Shown here: in pieces, positions 63,166-64,000 of the stretch
How the letters are laid out: every line of letters starts with the position of its first letter
How positions within the stretch are numbered: position 1 is the stretch's first letter
From: Alphaproteobacteria bacterium
GTDB taxonomy: Bacteria; Pseudomonadota; Alphaproteobacteria; UBA9219; RGZA01
NCBI GenBank assembly: GCA_033762625.1
Contig: JANRLI010000003.1
Coordinates: forward strand, 62,001 to 126,000
Length of the DNA stretch: 64,000 bases
Reading direction: 5' to 3'
Notes under the pieces: generated by a model
Database searches by the model: none
Told to the model about the DNA's origin: nothing
The model's input: only the letters and a program-made list of their open reading frames with translations
Made by a program: the position numbers and the translations under genes

Positions 63166-64000
63166 GTTTTTTCACTCATCATAAATTGCGAAAGCTTATT
63201 TTTTTGTTCAGGCGTGAAACGCAGCCCCAATTTACTGCGCAACCATAACACATCATCTGCTGTTTGCGCCCATTCATGTTGCATGAGATAACGAACCTCG
63301 TTTGCCGTCAAATCCGCGCCAAAGCATTCACCCATTTCCGCCATTCGGGTCGCCTTGCCAATAATCATCGATGTGCGTGTGCCATAAGCGCGAACCAAGC
63401 GCCGCGCATGCGTAGGTGTTAAGAAAGCCCATTGTTTACAGGTGTTTTCTACCATTTCTGTGAAGCCGTTCCATGCAAAATCGCCGCCGGGAAGATGTGA
63501 ATGTGCAGTCCACGGTTTTGTTGCGGGGATAAACGGGGCAAGGTGTTCTAGCGCAACTTCCGCAAGATGCCGCGCTGCCGTCAGCTTACCACCATAAACG
63601 GAAAGCAGGGGTGGTTTGGTTGCACCTCCATCCAGTTTCAATAAATAATCACGCGATAAATCCTTGGCTTTCAAGCTGCGGTCATCATATAGCGCGCGGA
63701 TACCTGCAAAGCTCCACACCACATTATGTTTCGTGATGCCGGTTTTGAAATAATCGCTTGCCAATTTGCAGAGGTAGTCAATTTCCTCATCCGAAATTGC
63801 AACCTTGGCCGGATCGCCCGTGACCGTGACATCGGTTGTACCAATAAGTGTAAAATCGGTATGGTAGGGAATAGCAAATACTATTCGCCCATCCGCATGC
63901 TGGAAAATATATGCTTTGTTGTGATTGAACAGCTTGGGTACAACAATATGGCTGCCTTTGATTTGTTTGATGTGATCCTGCGCAATTTCGGGTGGCATCA
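63162..64000 (-). CDS. glpD: Glycerol-3-phosphate dehydrogenase, C-terminal part
   Basis: The last ~279 residues of an FAD-dependent glycerol-3-phosphate dehydrogenase; the N-terminal FAD-binding part lies beyond the right edge. [34 protein letters not shown] and [20 protein letters not shown] are clear family blocks, followed by the DAO_C domain ([20 protein letters not shown]). It oxidises glycerol-3-phosphate to dihydroxyacetone phosphate and feeds electrons to the quinone pool. It is the upstream gene of glpK (ATGA overlap). Confidence 0.95.
   Translation of the reverse strand, partial: MPPEIAQDHIKQIKGSHIVVPKLFNHNKAYIFQHADGRIVFAIPYHTDFTLIGTTDVTVTGDPAKVAISDEEIDYLCKLASDYFKTGITKHNVVWSFAGIRALYDDRSLKAKDLSRDYLLKLDGGATKPPLLSVYGGKLTAARHLAEVALEHLAPFIPATKPWTAHSHLPGGDFAWNGFTEMVENTCKQWAFLTPTHARRLVRAYGTRTSMIIGKATRMAEMGECFGADLTANEVRYLMQHEWAQTADDVLWLRSKLGLRFTPEQKNKLSQFMMSEKT

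Overview
The window is an alphaproteobacterial chromosome segment of roughly even GC content. The evidence is the gene order (rbfA-infB-nusA-rimP ... trmB-metK-XRE-lnt-corC-ybeY-miaB ... tsaB), a MucR-type regulator, an OlsB-type ornithine acyltransferase, an alphaproteobacterial-type SerC, a dnaA-rpsT neighbourhood and a complete cbb3 oxidase (cco) locus. I cannot name a genus. There are no rRNA genes, no CRISPR array and no recognisable insertion sequence; one tRNA gene is present.

Bases 1-22,500 are a continuous minus-strand housekeeping block. It holds translation and transcription factors (rbfA, infB, nusA, rimP), trmB and metK, a PraR/PhrR-like XRE regulator, lnt, corC, ybeY and miaB. 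An olsA/olsB-like ornithine-lipid pair, mucR, rimI, tsaB, a flavin reductase and a NifU-type Fe-S scaffold follow, then recF, dnaN, osmC, dnaA and rpsT. Compared with the usual alphaproteobacterial order, ylxR (between nusA and infB) and phoH (between ybeY and miaB) are missing.

Bases 22,700-32,100 are mostly plus strand: prs, rplY, pth, ychF, a stand-alone mlaC, the serine pathway genes serC and serA, a coiled-coil protein and a small secreted cysteine-repeat protein. A minus-strand NodB-like deacetylase with an altered metal motif lies between pth and ychF. Bases 32,190-36,120 are minus strand: tkt-gap and an ompW-like porin.

Bases 36,120-40,700 look most like accessory DNA. A tRNA-Ser(GGA) is preceded by a truncated copy of its own 5' end and two short palindromes. 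It is followed by three small unknown genes, two 2-oxoglutarate/Fe(II) oxygenases, a FUSC-like membrane protein and a spermidine-synthase-like protein. Bases 40,816-49,057 hold the high-affinity terminal oxidase and its assembly factors: a TauE/SafE-like protein, then ccoN, O, Q, P, G, H, I and S, tightly packed and ended by a strong hairpin.

Bases 49,127-64,000 are minus strand. First comes an unusual pair, an ATP-grasp ligase and a 900-residue protein with beta-helix-like segments. Next is a 529-bp gap with tandem repeats, then the pbpC/alpha-2-macroglobulin pair, glpK and a partial glpD. The best candidates for undescribed biology are the ATP-grasp/900-residue pair, the two-oxygenase/FUSC/SpeE-like cluster, the cysteine-repeat secreted protein and the tRNA-Ser island.
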